From the NCBI GenBank assembly GCA_026874595.1, contig CM049312.1:76853429-76917428 (forward strand): a stretch of DNA of 64,000 nucleotides, given 5' to 3'. Numbering within the stretch: the first letter of the stretch is position 1; every line of letters starts with the position of its first letter. The notes beneath the pieces are model-generated. The model worked only from the letters and a program-made list of their open reading frames with translations, searched no databases and was not told the origin of the DNA. This DNA comes from Sipunculus nudus (lineage: Eukaryota > Annelida > Sipuncula > Golfingiida > Sipunculidae). This document shows positions 1-10,943 of this stretch, piece after piece. Made by a program: the position numbers and the translations under genes.

Positions 1-650
1 GATTTCAGATAAGAAGATTGTTGAAGGTTTTATAGCTTTTCCCCCATAAAATGTAAGTTAATGCAAATGGCGCCACAAAAAGCTTAATCCACAATGTTTG
101 GCATGTGACTGATTTTATTGCATAAAATTTGGTGATGCTAGCTCCTGCTGTTCCTGAAAAATTATGGGTAAATGTACTAATGACCAATGACCCCTGTACA
201 AAAAAGGCTGATGCACGTGGCACCACCAATAACTCAATTTCAAATATGACCCATGTGACCAACATTTGCATATAATTTGGTGATGATAGCTCGATCCTAC
301 CGTTTCTGAGATTTTAATTTTAGTATGCTTATTTGGCCAAATGACTAAGTTCAGCTTCCTGTACATGTAACTTGGCCAAAAATCACCAAACTGAAACCAT
401 TCAAACAAACTTGAGAAAGACTGTTTCTCAGATTATTTTTGTAAAATATTTTTTTAAAGGTTTGTTAGCTTTTCCCTGTAAAAGTCAATGCAGATAGCCA
501 AAAAATAAGCTCAATCCAATAGAGGTTTTTAGATGACTGATTTTTGGATATAATTTAGTGATGCTAGCTCCTGCTGTTTTTATATAGTATGGGTTAACAT
601 ACAGAGGACGGGCAATGCCACACAATAGCATAAGCTCACAGGTTCACTAA
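1..650 (+). mobile_element. 3' part of a tandem-unit repeat element (family E)
   Basis: Non-coding repeat. Related blocks recur: the words GTGATGCTAGCTCCTGCTGT occur at about 132 and again about 558 (spacing ~426 bp), with a diverged intermediate copy near 279. The block ends at 601-650 in a tail reading GACGGGCAATGCCACACAATAGCATAAGCTCACAGGTTCACTAA (quoted here in part: CATAAGCTCACAGGTTCACT). The same tail recurs near 8,010 and 8,205, so it is a shared terminus. A GGCGCCAC motif near 70 is also found in the family B units at 29-34 kb. The element starts left of the window. It is probably a non-autonomous, tandem-repeat-bearing element; no protein is encoded. Confidence 0.5.
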
Positions 651-1165
651 AAAAGACAAGATTACTTTTTATTGTTCTTTAATATCAGTGTTGATTTAAC
701 AGTCTATAAGATGATTCTAGCATAGTATATAGGTGTGCAAAAAAATTAGTTCATGATCAAGGCATATGGAAAAAGATGAAAAAAAGTCAGCCTGTTACAG
801 GATGAAGGACTGGTTTGCTTGAGGTTGACATGAAAGTTGGTCACACGAGACACTACCCAATTTTACGTGGATCAATATGTGATTCCTTGGAACTTGCTTG
901 TCCTGTTACCTGGAGATGCTAATGGTCATGTGACATACCGTGGCATGTTGATCATCCACGGAATGTTATGCAGTATGAAATACTTGGTATAATTATCCCT
1001 CTGTCTGAAAGATATTTTGACTTTAAACAATGCAGAATTGTTTTTTGGTGGCACAGTGTATTTAATGAGAGGTTAGCATACAATTACAATAGGAATATGT
1101 TATTGTTAGGCCCTCTTTACTTCAGCATGGGGCTAGGATTAACCTAGAAGTCTTGGGAAGGATTA
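651..1165. other. No gene seen; AT-rich non-coding
   Basis: Nothing recognisable as exon, RNA gene or terminal repeat. Probably intron sequence of the minus-strand metallopeptidase gene, if that gene extends beyond the left edge. Confidence 0.4.
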
Positions 1166-1600
1166 ATCTAGAAGTTGTCTATATCGATATTTGATGTCTA
1201 TTAACTAAAGATAATCCCTTGAATCTTTCACCTAAAATATGAGAGAAAAGGCAGATACCACAACACACAAATTATTTGTTTTGTTTATAGATCCACATGT
1301 TAACAACTGTGGGGGCCCACCAAAATAATCCAAACACACTCAACAAGGACAACTGGCAGCAAGTCAGTTGGACTAAAGTTTTGCAAAGGGCAACTCATGA
1401 ATTTTCAACTTACAAATATATGCAACCAACCTCCAATGGCTTTTTTGTTTGTATAAATTGCTAGTTTACTTAAAAGCTTGAAGATAACCAAACTAATAAA
1501 CTTTTCTTACCAGGATTCACCTAGAATTTATTACAGTGTGTAGAGAGTAAGCCAGATATCACATTAATTCTACAAAAAAGGTATGTGATCAAATAGCTGT
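1166..1600 (+). repeat. Family C interspersed repeat, copy 1
   Basis: First of six related ~450 bp copies. The marker words in order are GATGTCTATTAAC followed by AAAGATAATCCCTTGAA, TTTGTTTATA, TGTGGGGGCCC, AATCCAAACACACTCAACAAG, GTTTTGCAAAGGGCA, and near the end AGTAAGCCAGATATCACAT. Other copies lie at 10.7/12.7 kb (interrupted), 16.9, 47.5, 50.2 (inverted) and 55.6 kb. No open frame is conserved between copies and no clear terminal repeats were found, so the class is unknown. A GGGGGCCC core is the most constant part. Confidence 0.6.
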
Positions 1601-1654
1601 CTTTAAGACACTGGAGCAAATCTCAGAGATTTACAAAGATTTCACTGTTTTGAA

Positions 1655-1740
1655 TATGCATGCGGCACCAGCAGCTTTTGCACTGAGGACCATCGCCCAA
1701 GAATGCTGACACCTTAACCACTCAGCTGTATGTCCTAGCC
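1655..1740 (-). repeat. tRNA-like SINE head fragment
   Basis: On the minus strand the sequence reads GCTGAGTGGTTAAGGTGTC, which resembles the A box and D arm of Ser/Leu-type tRNAs. A matching B box (GGTTCGANNCC) is not evident downstream, so this is at best a decayed SINE head. It does not fold as an intact tRNA by eye. Confidence 0.25.
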
Positions 1741-2287
1741 CATTATACTATTATATTCAAAGCTGGGGTTATACAAGCTGACACATGCTGCAGTTCAACA
1801 TGATCAAACAAGTTCTGAAACCATTTCTATCCTGATCACCTTAAACCATGAAAAGTGATGTTGAAAAACAAGCAATCACTTGACTTATAAAGTTTGCTGT
1901 ATAAAATCCTTGATTGCGAGAGATAGCTGGCCATCATGCCTGTTCAAGTTAATGCCAATTCTTTGTAGGAGCAACAGCTGATTTTGATATTCAGACAGCT
2001 AATTTTCATTTCCACCTTACACTGCTGTACATATGGCTGTTAATCCTACCAAACCAATATTAAAAAAGATAACAACAATTCTCCTGTGTATATTCTTGAT
2101 ACAAAAAATGACATATCCATCAAAATTACAGGCATAATCTATAGCCTATAGTTGGGTGTTTAAGCTCAGCTGAAGTGACAGCATGACCTGCAAGTATACC
2201 TGTCAAGGAGGCACTGTTTTCACTAGTGTTTATTGTTTTACTGTTGGTTTGTTTGTCTGTTGTTCAGGTCCCAGTATAAGTCAATTA
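1741..2287. other. No gene seen
   Basis: AT-rich non-coding sequence with no supported feature. Confidence 0.35.
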
Positions 2288-2473
2288 AACAGTGGAACCA
2301 GTCTGAAAACTAACTGTCAACTAGAAGATCACCTGACTTGATCATCCTTGGGTGAACTCAATGCATTCACACTGCATGGTTATGACTGACATGTCTGATA
2401 AGACCACCTGTGAATTAAGACCACTTTTGGCCAGTCCCACTGGTGGTCTTAAAACACAGGTTTCACTGTATAT
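2288..2473. mobile_element. MITE-like element, ACAGTGGAACC family, copy 1
   Basis: The left end reads ACAGTGGAACCAGTCTGAAAA and the right end ACACAGGTTTCACTGTATA, which is its inverted counterpart. The interior carries AAGACCACCTG and CACTGGTGGTCTTAAAAC. The same ends and the 'aagaccacc...ggtggtctt' interior recur at 27,399-27,617. The short length, inverted ends and lack of an open frame fit a Tc1/mariner-like MITE; the superfamily is inferred. Confidence 0.5.
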
Positions 2474-2959
2474 TGTGGATTAACATCCTGAGTAATAGGT
2501 CACTATTTTCTATTAATTTCAATGAATTTACAATTATGTTTATTTAAAAAACCCTCAAAATTATAAATTTGGATAATTTCATAATAACATTTCATTGAAA
2601 CTTTACAATAAATTTATAAAAATTCAATTTGAAATCATAATGAATCAGTATTCAGTAATTGTTAATCAAAGTTCATCCAGTTTTCTTATTTAAGCTCTCA
2701 CTTTAACCTGAGACTTGAAGTCACACAAATATTTAGCTTTCCTATAGTTTTTTATGATGTTTCTTCTATTTTCAAACTATGAAATTAATGTCCCCATGAA
2801 TTGAATCTGAAGACAGTGTAATCAAAAGTTAAATAAGCAGGTCATGGGCACTGAATTTAACATACAAGTGATGCATACATTAATTATTGATGTTATGATC
2901 TGGTTAAAAAATATTTGTTGAGGAACCTTGAAGAAAATCATGCTTTTTGCTAAATGTCC
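2474..2959. other. No gene seen; very AT-rich
   Basis: Low-complexity AT-rich sequence without exon signals. Confidence 0.35.
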
Positions 2960-4093
2960 TCAGAAAATAGGCTTCAGAGACCTCATTTAGCGTTTCAAAG
3001 AAGATTTTAACAGAACTCCCTAAATGCTATGATTCGTGCCCATATGACTTACAGGCTGCTAATATCATGTTCTTTCACATAGCTAACAGAATACAATTCA
3101 CAGAAAATTTTACAGGAACCTCAATGGGTCTTAATCAAATTAGAAGTTTCCAGGTCCAACTGAAACAAATCTTGCAAATATGTCTTATATGGAGCTCAAA
3201 TCATATTCTTTCACATATCTTGCAGAATTTAAGTCACAGTGACCTACCAGTAATATCAGATGTCCCAGGAGACTTTACAATGACCTCTCTTTATATTTTA
3301 AAAGACATTTCTAGATCCAATTGTTAAGATTTGTGCTCTGTCTGACTTTCTGGGTGCCCTGTCTGACTTTTTCCCTATAGCTCATAGAATATAGGTTGAT
3401 CATAGTGATCTAATTTCAGGAAACTTGCCAAGGACCTTCATGGATGTCATATAAGAAGGGTCTAGATCCAGCAATAAAGTTTTGACTGTCTAGGTGCTCA
3501 AAATCATGTTTTTGGCCAGTAGCACACAGAATATAGGTCACCATGACCCAGATACAGGTTTCCATTGAGATTTATCCAAGACTTACCTGGATGTTTTGTT
3601 ACAAGATTCTAAGGGCTAAGAGATACAATTTGTGCAATGTCTGACTTTTTTGGTGCTCACAATCATATTTTTGGCCGGTCTCTCACAGAATATAGGTTAC
3701 CTTGAACTACATTCAGATTTCCAAGGAGATTTGCCCAGAATTCTTCCAGCCCATCAGCCTTCAGGAACTGATGAAACTGTCCATGATCAATATGGATGGA
3801 GAGAATCATTGCAAGCAATATGTTAATTACATGTATTCAGATACTGGAGCTTTTGTATCAAATTTCTAAATATTCTGGGTAGGATGCAAAAACAGGCCCC
3901 ATAACTCAAGAGAATAGAGGTTGCAGTGACCAAATTTAAGGGTCCAGAGAGATTTTTCAAGGACATCCCCAGTTGTCAAGTTAGAAGATTCTAGGTCCAA
4001 TGGTTCTGATTTGTGCCCTGTTAACAGATGGCTGGATAGATGACAGACAGAGTGATCTCAATAGCTCAGATGACTGTCAGTCAACTGAGCTAA
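2960..4093 (+). mobile_element. Degenerate family B-type tandem-unit element
   Basis: At least five decayed units share the phrases 'atagctcAcAGAATATAGGT', 'gtGACCtaatTTcaGG', 'AAGATTCTAGGTCCA' and 'GATTTGTGCCCTGTTAACAGATGG' (in pieces). It closes at 4,060-4,093 with TAGCTCAGATGACTGTCAGT followed by CAACTGAGCTAA, the terminus also found at 34,040-34,073. Units are much more diverged than those at 29-34 kb, so this copy is older. The left boundary is approximate because no palindromic start motif survives. Short open frames here are chance. Confidence 0.6.
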
Positions 4094-4757
4094 AAGTATT
4101 CTCAATAAACAGGATCTCTCTTTCTTGAATATTTGCCTGTGGTGCATATATTTAGCATTGTGAGGATTTTAATTTTGTTTCTTAAGTAATTAAATTTTGA
4201 CAGACATTCAGTTTATTCCCTTTCTACTGCCTCATCTTAAGTTTTTCAATGAAAATTTGAAAACATAAGCCGTTTCTAGAATTTTTTGTTCAGAAGAGAC
4301 ACAAAACCTAAAGGACAAACTAAACAATTTAAAACAGAAACCAAATAAACGATAAATTAAATCCATGGAGATGAAAGAACAAGTATCAAAAAGTTTAATG
4401 ATGGAAGATCCTAATTGCAAACGGTTAAAAGTGGAATTTAAGAATGATTAGCTGTATCAGGTTTTCTTTCATAATTTAATTTATTGGGCTTGTGCAAGGC
4501 CTCCACCAATCTGTTCCACCTGTTTTATCAGGTGGACAATCAGCAGCAATCAGAGTCTGTGGTACTGTTTTACACATTTGAGTAACTCAATATTCTAATC
4601 AAGTTGAGGAAGGAACATTTAACTGATGATAATCAAATCTCCCTCAGGACCAGCTATAACTGAAATCTTAAATTAGAACTGGTTTCAATCAATGGATGCA
4701 AAATATTCTTCATCCTGTGGACACTGCATCATCAGCAAATATATCACTGTTGCTACA
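4094..4757. other. No gene seen
   Basis: Non-coding AT-rich sequence; no feature supported. Confidence 0.35.
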
Positions 4758-4897
4758 TCTGTTCCTAGGTAACCGTTGCAGTGTATTGGGTAAATATAAA
4801 CTTTATTTATTTTACATGGAATGTATATCTGTTTCTGTGTAACTGTTGCAGTGTGCTGGGTATAAATATAAACTTTATTTATTTTACATGGATTGTA
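4758..4897. repeat. Two-copy ~70 bp tandem duplication
   Basis: ATCTGTTCCTAGGTAACCGT at 4,758 is repeated as ATCTGTTTCTGTGTAACTGT at 4,828. Both are followed by TGCAGTGT, a TGGG-containing stretch, and AAACTTTATTTATTTTACATGG (given in part). The two copies differ at a few positions and by a 4 bp insertion. Non-coding. Confidence 0.75.
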
Positions 4898-7156
4898 CTA
4901 TTAGTTATAATAACTAATGCAGAGCACACCCCATGGCTTGGATGGCGGCGTTTGGTAGTCTGTAGAGGTGGAGCAAACCAGAGGTCCCACGGAAAACCAA
5001 CAAGAACGGACAGGCCACTATAACCTATTCACATAGCCATGATCAGGAAAGAACCAGGGTGGCCAGCCAAGAGTTGCAAGCATTTTACAACTCAACCGTC
5101 AACTAGGTGTATGGGGTATAGCACAATGCTGTAAATTTCCATCCGCATGAATTTAATATCTCAGGCAGGGATGCTGTGCTTGCTATGGTGTAATTCACAA
5201 ATCAGCTAGATCTCATGTCATACAGTAAATTCTGTAATAGAGACTGATGAGATTTGGGTACAAGTTTTGTTTCTGTAAGACAGAGCTGCCTTTATCAGAG
5301 AGGTTACTGGTGTATTTAACTGGGGTCCTTAGTAGGGAAGTGTCTGTTATAGATGTATCCATAAGATGAAAGTTATATCAGTACTAAAGCCTACAAGATC
5401 GGAACCCTGAAAATGATACTTCAACTAATGATGAAAATCTGATCATGCTCAAAGCTCCAAGTAGGAATTGTGAACTTTGAACTTTAACAGTAAAAAAATT
5501 TTAAGTTTCATTCTTAAATTACCATACACTTTTATTTTACTATGGTAATGAGCAACAAAAACTGGGAGACATGGGTTCAAACTTGACTTTGGTCGGTGTC
5601 TGCCCTTGTCGAACTTTGGCCAAAAGTCTTAAAATAATTGGGAAGATATTGTTGAGCTCTGCTTAATTCCTGGTATCTGGCTGGCTCAAGTTTTATCAGT
5701 GCCATAGGCAGATATGCTATTTTGGATCTGAAGAAGACTGACTGAGCGACAAGCACCATCAGTCTCTTTAAGAAGTTCCTGTCACTATCCAGTGTCTTTA
5801 ATCAAGCAGCTGGTTGGTTCAGGTTCACACCTGAGATAAAGCGGGGCCCATTGTATCATTATAGCTCCTAGCTGGCACCTGACAGGAAGGCGCCAGACTG
5901 GCACATCCCACAAGGAAACCCACAAAAGATGAATTTCTGTTGTGTAAGGTAATTACAGGTGCAGAAAGAAAAAAGTGGTTGGTACTGCTACCAAAAAAAA
6001 AATAAAAAAAAGAAAAAAAAAATCCTTCCTCTTAAAGGGACCTATTCACATACAACATATATTAAGTATTCCAGAAATATAGTGTATTCTTCATTATATA
6101 CTAAAGTATTTGTTAATATTTTATTCTAAAATCTTTTGCTTACTCTTGTACCAAAGTGGAAAAAATAGCTTGCACCAGCCTCAATAAGTTACACCAAAGA
6201 AATATAGCTCGCATGCCACCTGATTTTTCAAGCTTCCATGTTTCTTCTTTAGTGTTTCTTCTTCTTGTTTGGAATTGTACAAGATCAGACCTCCAGTCAC
6301 GCAGTCATGTTATGGTAAAAAGAGAGAGTTTACTCCCACACAGAAAAATAACATGTATAAAATGTATCAAACAGATGAATTAGAGATATTAAGTGGTTAT
6401 AGATTTTCTGTATTCTCGTTCACATGACCACTTGGAGAGTCATCAGAGTAATTGTTCAATGTTAACTTGGGTCCAATTATTAAGATTGTGCTTACAAATT
6501 ATTTGATATGATTACTTCATAAATAATTGATTACTTTGTGTAGGTTTTTAATATGGTGAGATCTTGAAAATTTAACCTTTAAATTGCCAAACACTGAAAA
6601 AGTGGAAATCTCAAAATTTTGACGCCACAAATATGTAATTTTTTGGTGAGACCTACCATAGTCAACATCAACAGATAAACATTTTCAGAGGAGACCTTTT
6701 ATTAAACATTTATAAATCAATCAATAAACAATTCTGAAACCAAAGTATACTTGAATCATTTTCAGCATTTCTTGAAAAAAATCTTTTGCTGACAGTGTAG
6801 CAGTTATTCAAAATAGCAACCTTAAATTAAACCTTTAACTTAGAAGAAAATCACCTCTATTACATGCACATCAGGGAAGAGATTCAAATCATTTCCTGAC
6901 ATGTTCAATGAATCAATCTAAGCCACCACAATATTTCAGTCTGCCTTTGTACATGGCGGGTGTTGTTAAACCATAAAGAGGCTGCCTGACTGATTGAGCC
7001 AATCAGGATTATGATTACTGCTATTAAATGAGCTTCAGCGGGCTCATCCCCCGGGCATGATATTTTGTCAATATGAGATTCTGTAAAAAAGATCACTGGG
7101 GAAGCATACATCTTGTGACAGCTGTTTGGAGAATATTAATTTTAGTGTCACTTTAA
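4898..7156. other. No gene seen; possible old SINE scraps
   Basis: The stretch at 4,920-5,110 is less AT-rich than its surroundings but gives no recognisable protein. Near 5,570 and 5,817 there are B-box-like words (GGGTTCAAACTT, AGGTTCACACCT) that could be remains of tRNA-derived SINEs. A run of A-rich sequence lies at 5,992-6,022. No exon with good splice sites was recognised. Confidence 0.3.
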
Positions 7157-7336
7157 TGTTCTTTTCACACGGAAATTGCAAACGGTTTCAAATTATTTTG
7201 AATGCCAACTGAGTGTTTGTTTGGTAATGCATAGCGTTTTCAATCCATTTTGGCCAAAATATTTTGAATCCTAGTCTAGGTGGTTTCAAGCCAATTGGAA
7301 TGGAAATGATTAATCCTCTTTGCCATGTGAATGTTC
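7157..7336. mobile_element. MITE-like element, TTCACA family, copy 1
   Basis: The left end CTTTTCACACGGAAATTGCA faces the right end CTCTTTGCCATGTGAATG, so the ends are inverted relatives (TTCACAyGG...CCATGTGAA). The interior contains AAACGGTTTCAAA and CAATCCATTTTGG. Similar elements lie at 9,566-9,760 and 44,110-44,530. No open frame. The class is unassigned. Confidence 0.4.
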
Positions 7337-7479
7337 AGTTAGCATCCATAAAGATTAGGGCCTAATTCTGGAGCAACAACAAGCTCACAACTTGAGAAAG
7401 AATGCTTGCATCAGCATGTGGCTGCATAAACAATGTGCATCCCTAATTATTTTGTTTATAACAAGTGTAGGGCTAAAAG

Positions 7480-7650
7480 ATATATAGGAATTTTATATGA
7501 GCAGTTTAGACAAAAATATTCAAGTTTATATGCATTTTCAGCCATAAATATAGGAAAAATAAAAGAATTTCGTATGAGCAGTTTAGTAAAAAAAATGTAG
7601 GAGTTTATATGAATTTTCAGCAAGAAATTTAGGAAAAATATAGGAATTTA
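7480..7650. repeat. Diverged ~77 bp tandem repeat
   Basis: TATGAGCAGTTTAG occurs at 7,496 and 7,573. Each copy is followed by a stretch ending GTTTATATGNATTTTCAGC and then AATATAGGAAAAATA-like sequence. About two copies with a partial third. Non-coding. Confidence 0.6.
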
Positions 7651-7959
7651 CACTGCACAATAAAGCAAACTATACATTATGGATGCAAAATGAACTACAT
7701 CCAGACTGATTCGAAGTACCGGTATACCTGTTTTAAGTTGTCAGGATTTCATGTGAACCAAGTGCAATTACAGTATCAAATTCTCCCTCTCTGTAATCCA
7801 TTTACTGTAAATGTTTCAAATGTTGTATATTCATCTGCTGTAAGAGTTTAACATTTCAACTTTTAATCTCTTAATAGCACTATACAAAAGCTGCCTTCAA
7901 AGCATGATTCATATAAAATTTGTTAATATATATTGTGCAACATTTTATCATTTGCATGT

Positions 7960-8212
7960 GACTGCCCATGCAGTTAAACCGATGATGCCATGTCATATCA
8001 TAAGCTCACAGGTTCATAAAATCAACTACAGTCCTGTAGACACTGGCTGCCCCCTCAACCAGGAAAAGATCTCCTGTTGACTTGTGAATGTAAATTCAAT
8101 GACCCAGTATCATACAAGTAGAACCTCTTTAACCTCAGACATTTAAACAAGGCCTACAGGCCTAACGCCGGATGACGCCACATCATCGCATAAGCTCACA
8201 GGTTTGCTAAAA
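7960..8212 (+). repeat. Two solitary family E-type tails
   Basis: At ~7,980-8,020 (GATGATGCCATGTCATATCA then TAAGCTCACAGGTTCA) and at ~8,165-8,212 (GCCGGATGACGCCACATCAT then CGCATAAGCTCACAGGTTTG and CTAA) the sequence repeats the terminus seen at 601-650. They appear as end fragments without recognisable bodies. The two lie ~190 bp apart, so they may be the end of one element with an internal tail copy. Confidence 0.5.
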
Positions 8213-9565
8213 AAGATTAAGAAAGAATGGACTAATTCCCAGTAAGGTTCAGGTTTTTCTGAAATGACAAACTGTTTTCAGGAATTCTAGAAACTGTATT
8301 TAATCAAACTGACCTCGTCGTCTGGACCCTGTCTGACAAATTGTTGAATGTTGTTATCAGACAAATAACATGAAAAAGCAGTCTGGTAGGTTTTTATCTG
8401 TGGCAGCTAAAGAGACTGCCATCGGTCTCATCCTGTTCTTATCTTAAAGACAAAGTAAGGACTTTCACCTCCTGAGAAAACTGATTGATTCTCCAAGTCT
8501 TCCTGGTCCTCTCCACTGAGGATTCAACAAGCTTGTGATCTGCCAAACAATTGCAAAAACTAAAAAGTTCATTCACCATGACGATGTTCCATGTGACATC
8601 AAAGTAAAATGTTAATATTGCAAATTACAACCCAAGAAAATAGGACAACAATTTAATTGAAGTAAGAAATTAAATTAAATACACTGAATTCAGTAACATA
8701 GTGTATAGTAACTCAGTACAAAGTGCTCCACTTTATATATTTTTATACTTAACATACTTTTTCCAGGCAAGACTTTTTTATACCTTTTTTCAAACTTTTT
8801 TTGGTTTAATACTTTTATATACTTTCTTTCTAAAATCATCATCTTCAGGTGGTGATTATAGGCTGTTTACCTTAACCAACCAAGTGCACATGACATGAAC
8901 TTTTATACCTGGAGGTTGTCTGGAAGTATTATATGCTGTAAAAGTGTACGTAATTTGTGGTATTTGGTATTTTTTTCCTTTTTTCATAATTTTTCAGACA
9001 ATTTTATATTTTTTTCCATTAAATCCAAGTGGCAGCATTGGTGCACAGGTGCACATAGAGTCATAACTTCGCAGTTGCAGAGAGACATATACAGGCATTG
9101 ACTCAGTCTCAGACAAAAGTATGAAAAGTAGTTTCTTTCAGAAACATAAGAAAATTTTTATGTGGCCAAATTTAAAGGATGATTTGATGTGTCTCTGTTC
9201 AAGTCTACAATTTTTTTACATTTTTCAATAACTATAATAATCAAATAAATTTCAATATAAAATAAATTCTCAGGACATCATCTTTGTAGCTCACAATTAT
9301 AATTATATTTGATTTATTTACATTTCAGCTGAAACTGTATGAATATAATGTACATCAAAACAAGCAATCAGTTCAATAAGGCCTGCAGAGAAATCATGAT
9401 AAAGCAATACAAAGAAACATGGTCTATTAGGGGCATTCTCCTGTATGATATTTCAGAGCTATTCTCCTTCATATTAACAGTATTTAACGTTAAAGCCAGA
9501 TATTCACCTAACTATTACATTGATTTTATGTTTTTCTCACTAACTCTGCAAACATATTAATGAAC
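8213..9565. other. No gene seen
   Basis: AT-rich sequence. Short open frames at 8,701-9,101 are rich in F/Y/I/L from T-runs and have no splice or domain support. Confidence 0.35.
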
Positions 9566-9760
9566 TTATACACCTTTTCACATAGCAAATGCAAACCATT
9601 TTAAATGCGCATTGTAGTGTGCAAAAGAAAATCAAAAGTGTTCTTTTTAAATCCAACTCAGGAGGTGGTTTAAAACTGTTTTGACTGCAAATTGTTTGCT
9701 AAAGTGTTGTGTGAACACTCTAAAATGGTTTGGTCCAAGTTTTCAAGCAGCAACTTAGTC
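9566..9760. mobile_element. MITE-like element, TTCACA family, copy 2
   Basis: Begins CTTTTCACATAGCAAATGCA and ends near GTTGTGTGAACACTCTAAAA. The body has AAACCATTTTAAATGC and GGTTTAAAACTGTTTTGAC. Ends are imperfectly inverted and resemble those at 7,157-7,336. Non-coding. Confidence 0.35.
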
Positions 9761-10734
9761 ACAGTGAAAGCGTGAATGCATATGTCAGCATGTTGTTACA
9801 TTGTTCAACATGTGAAATGTACACCCAGTGCACTGGTGCTAGATGCACAAATCAGTTTGAAATATGTTTCGAGTTTAAAAGGGGTATTAGGTAATTCCTG
9901 TTCATAAGTGACTGTATATTTGTGAATACTCTTTGATAACATTTCTGAACCAGGATCATGTGCCATATCCACACCAAAATCTAACTGATTCTGCATTAAA
10001 GCCCATTCCTGAAATGCCCTGAAAATTTCATGACTGTGTGCTCAAGTTATGTTGTGAACATACAAACACACAAACAGGAATGAACACATATCCTCCTTGG
10101 ACAGGTGTAGTGGTATGGAGTATATTAGACATTTATAAGCATGTGGTTGGAGCTTCAAGGGCAGAACTTATAGATAGATAATAGTAATCTGGTCATGTCA
10201 TATCTAATAATTTAACCATATCGATCTCATGAACTTTCCTCTGGTATCAAAGTCTGCTGGATGTCTGATGTCTAGACAACTTATGATCATATCACAAAGA
10301 TATCAATATGATTATGTAGTAGGTCTAATTTATCATAAGCTAGACCCTTACTCTTGAATATCATAAGGCATCTAGTGTCCTCTTATCTACAGTGTTGTCC
10401 TCTTATAAACAATCATAAAATCTCTAAATTACTCATGTATTAAAGGGGTTCTTTGTTGTTTATGAGAAAATTACCTAGATGTGTGATGTAAGTATAAAAA
10501 TTGTTAATATTACTGATATTTTATCTTAAGCTGACCATTTGAGACATTTACAAATGTAAAACCTATAGAGCCAACAGTAGTCACAATGAATATGTATCTT
10601 CATCAGTCCGATGAATTTAAATGAGCCATCAGATTCAAAGCAAATATTATTCCGAGTTTTAATCAGTTTCTATAAATCATATGTAACATTAAAATATCCT
10701 GTGTGACAGATATCTCAGATTTTATTAAAGGGGC
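9761..10734. other. No gene seen
   Basis: Non-coding. AT-rich with TATC/GATA-like words near 10,200-10,330 but no regular repeat. Confidence 0.35.
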
Positions 10735-10943
10735 TATTTTGATATCTGATGTCTATTAACTATAGAGAATCCCTTGAACTTATTATGAAAATAGGCCAGA
10801 AAACACCAACCCCATGCATGGAACACAGCTGTTAGTTTTGTTTATAACCATGAGTTTATAACATGTGGGGGCCCTACCAAAAAAAAACAAACATAAGCAC
10901 GACAAGCACATTTTGGGGCAAGTCAGATAAAACAGGGTTTAAC
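10735..10943 (+). repeat. Family C copy 2, left part (interrupted)
   Basis: Opens with GGGGCTATTTTGATATCTGA, then GTCTATTAAC, AATCCCTTGAA, GTTTTGTTTATAACC and GTGGGGGCCCTACC, in the same order as the other C copies. It stops at 'aaacagggttt', equivalent to the 'AGAGTTTTGCAAAGGG' position of intact copies, where a family A element begins. The right part resumes after 12,699. Confidence 0.65.
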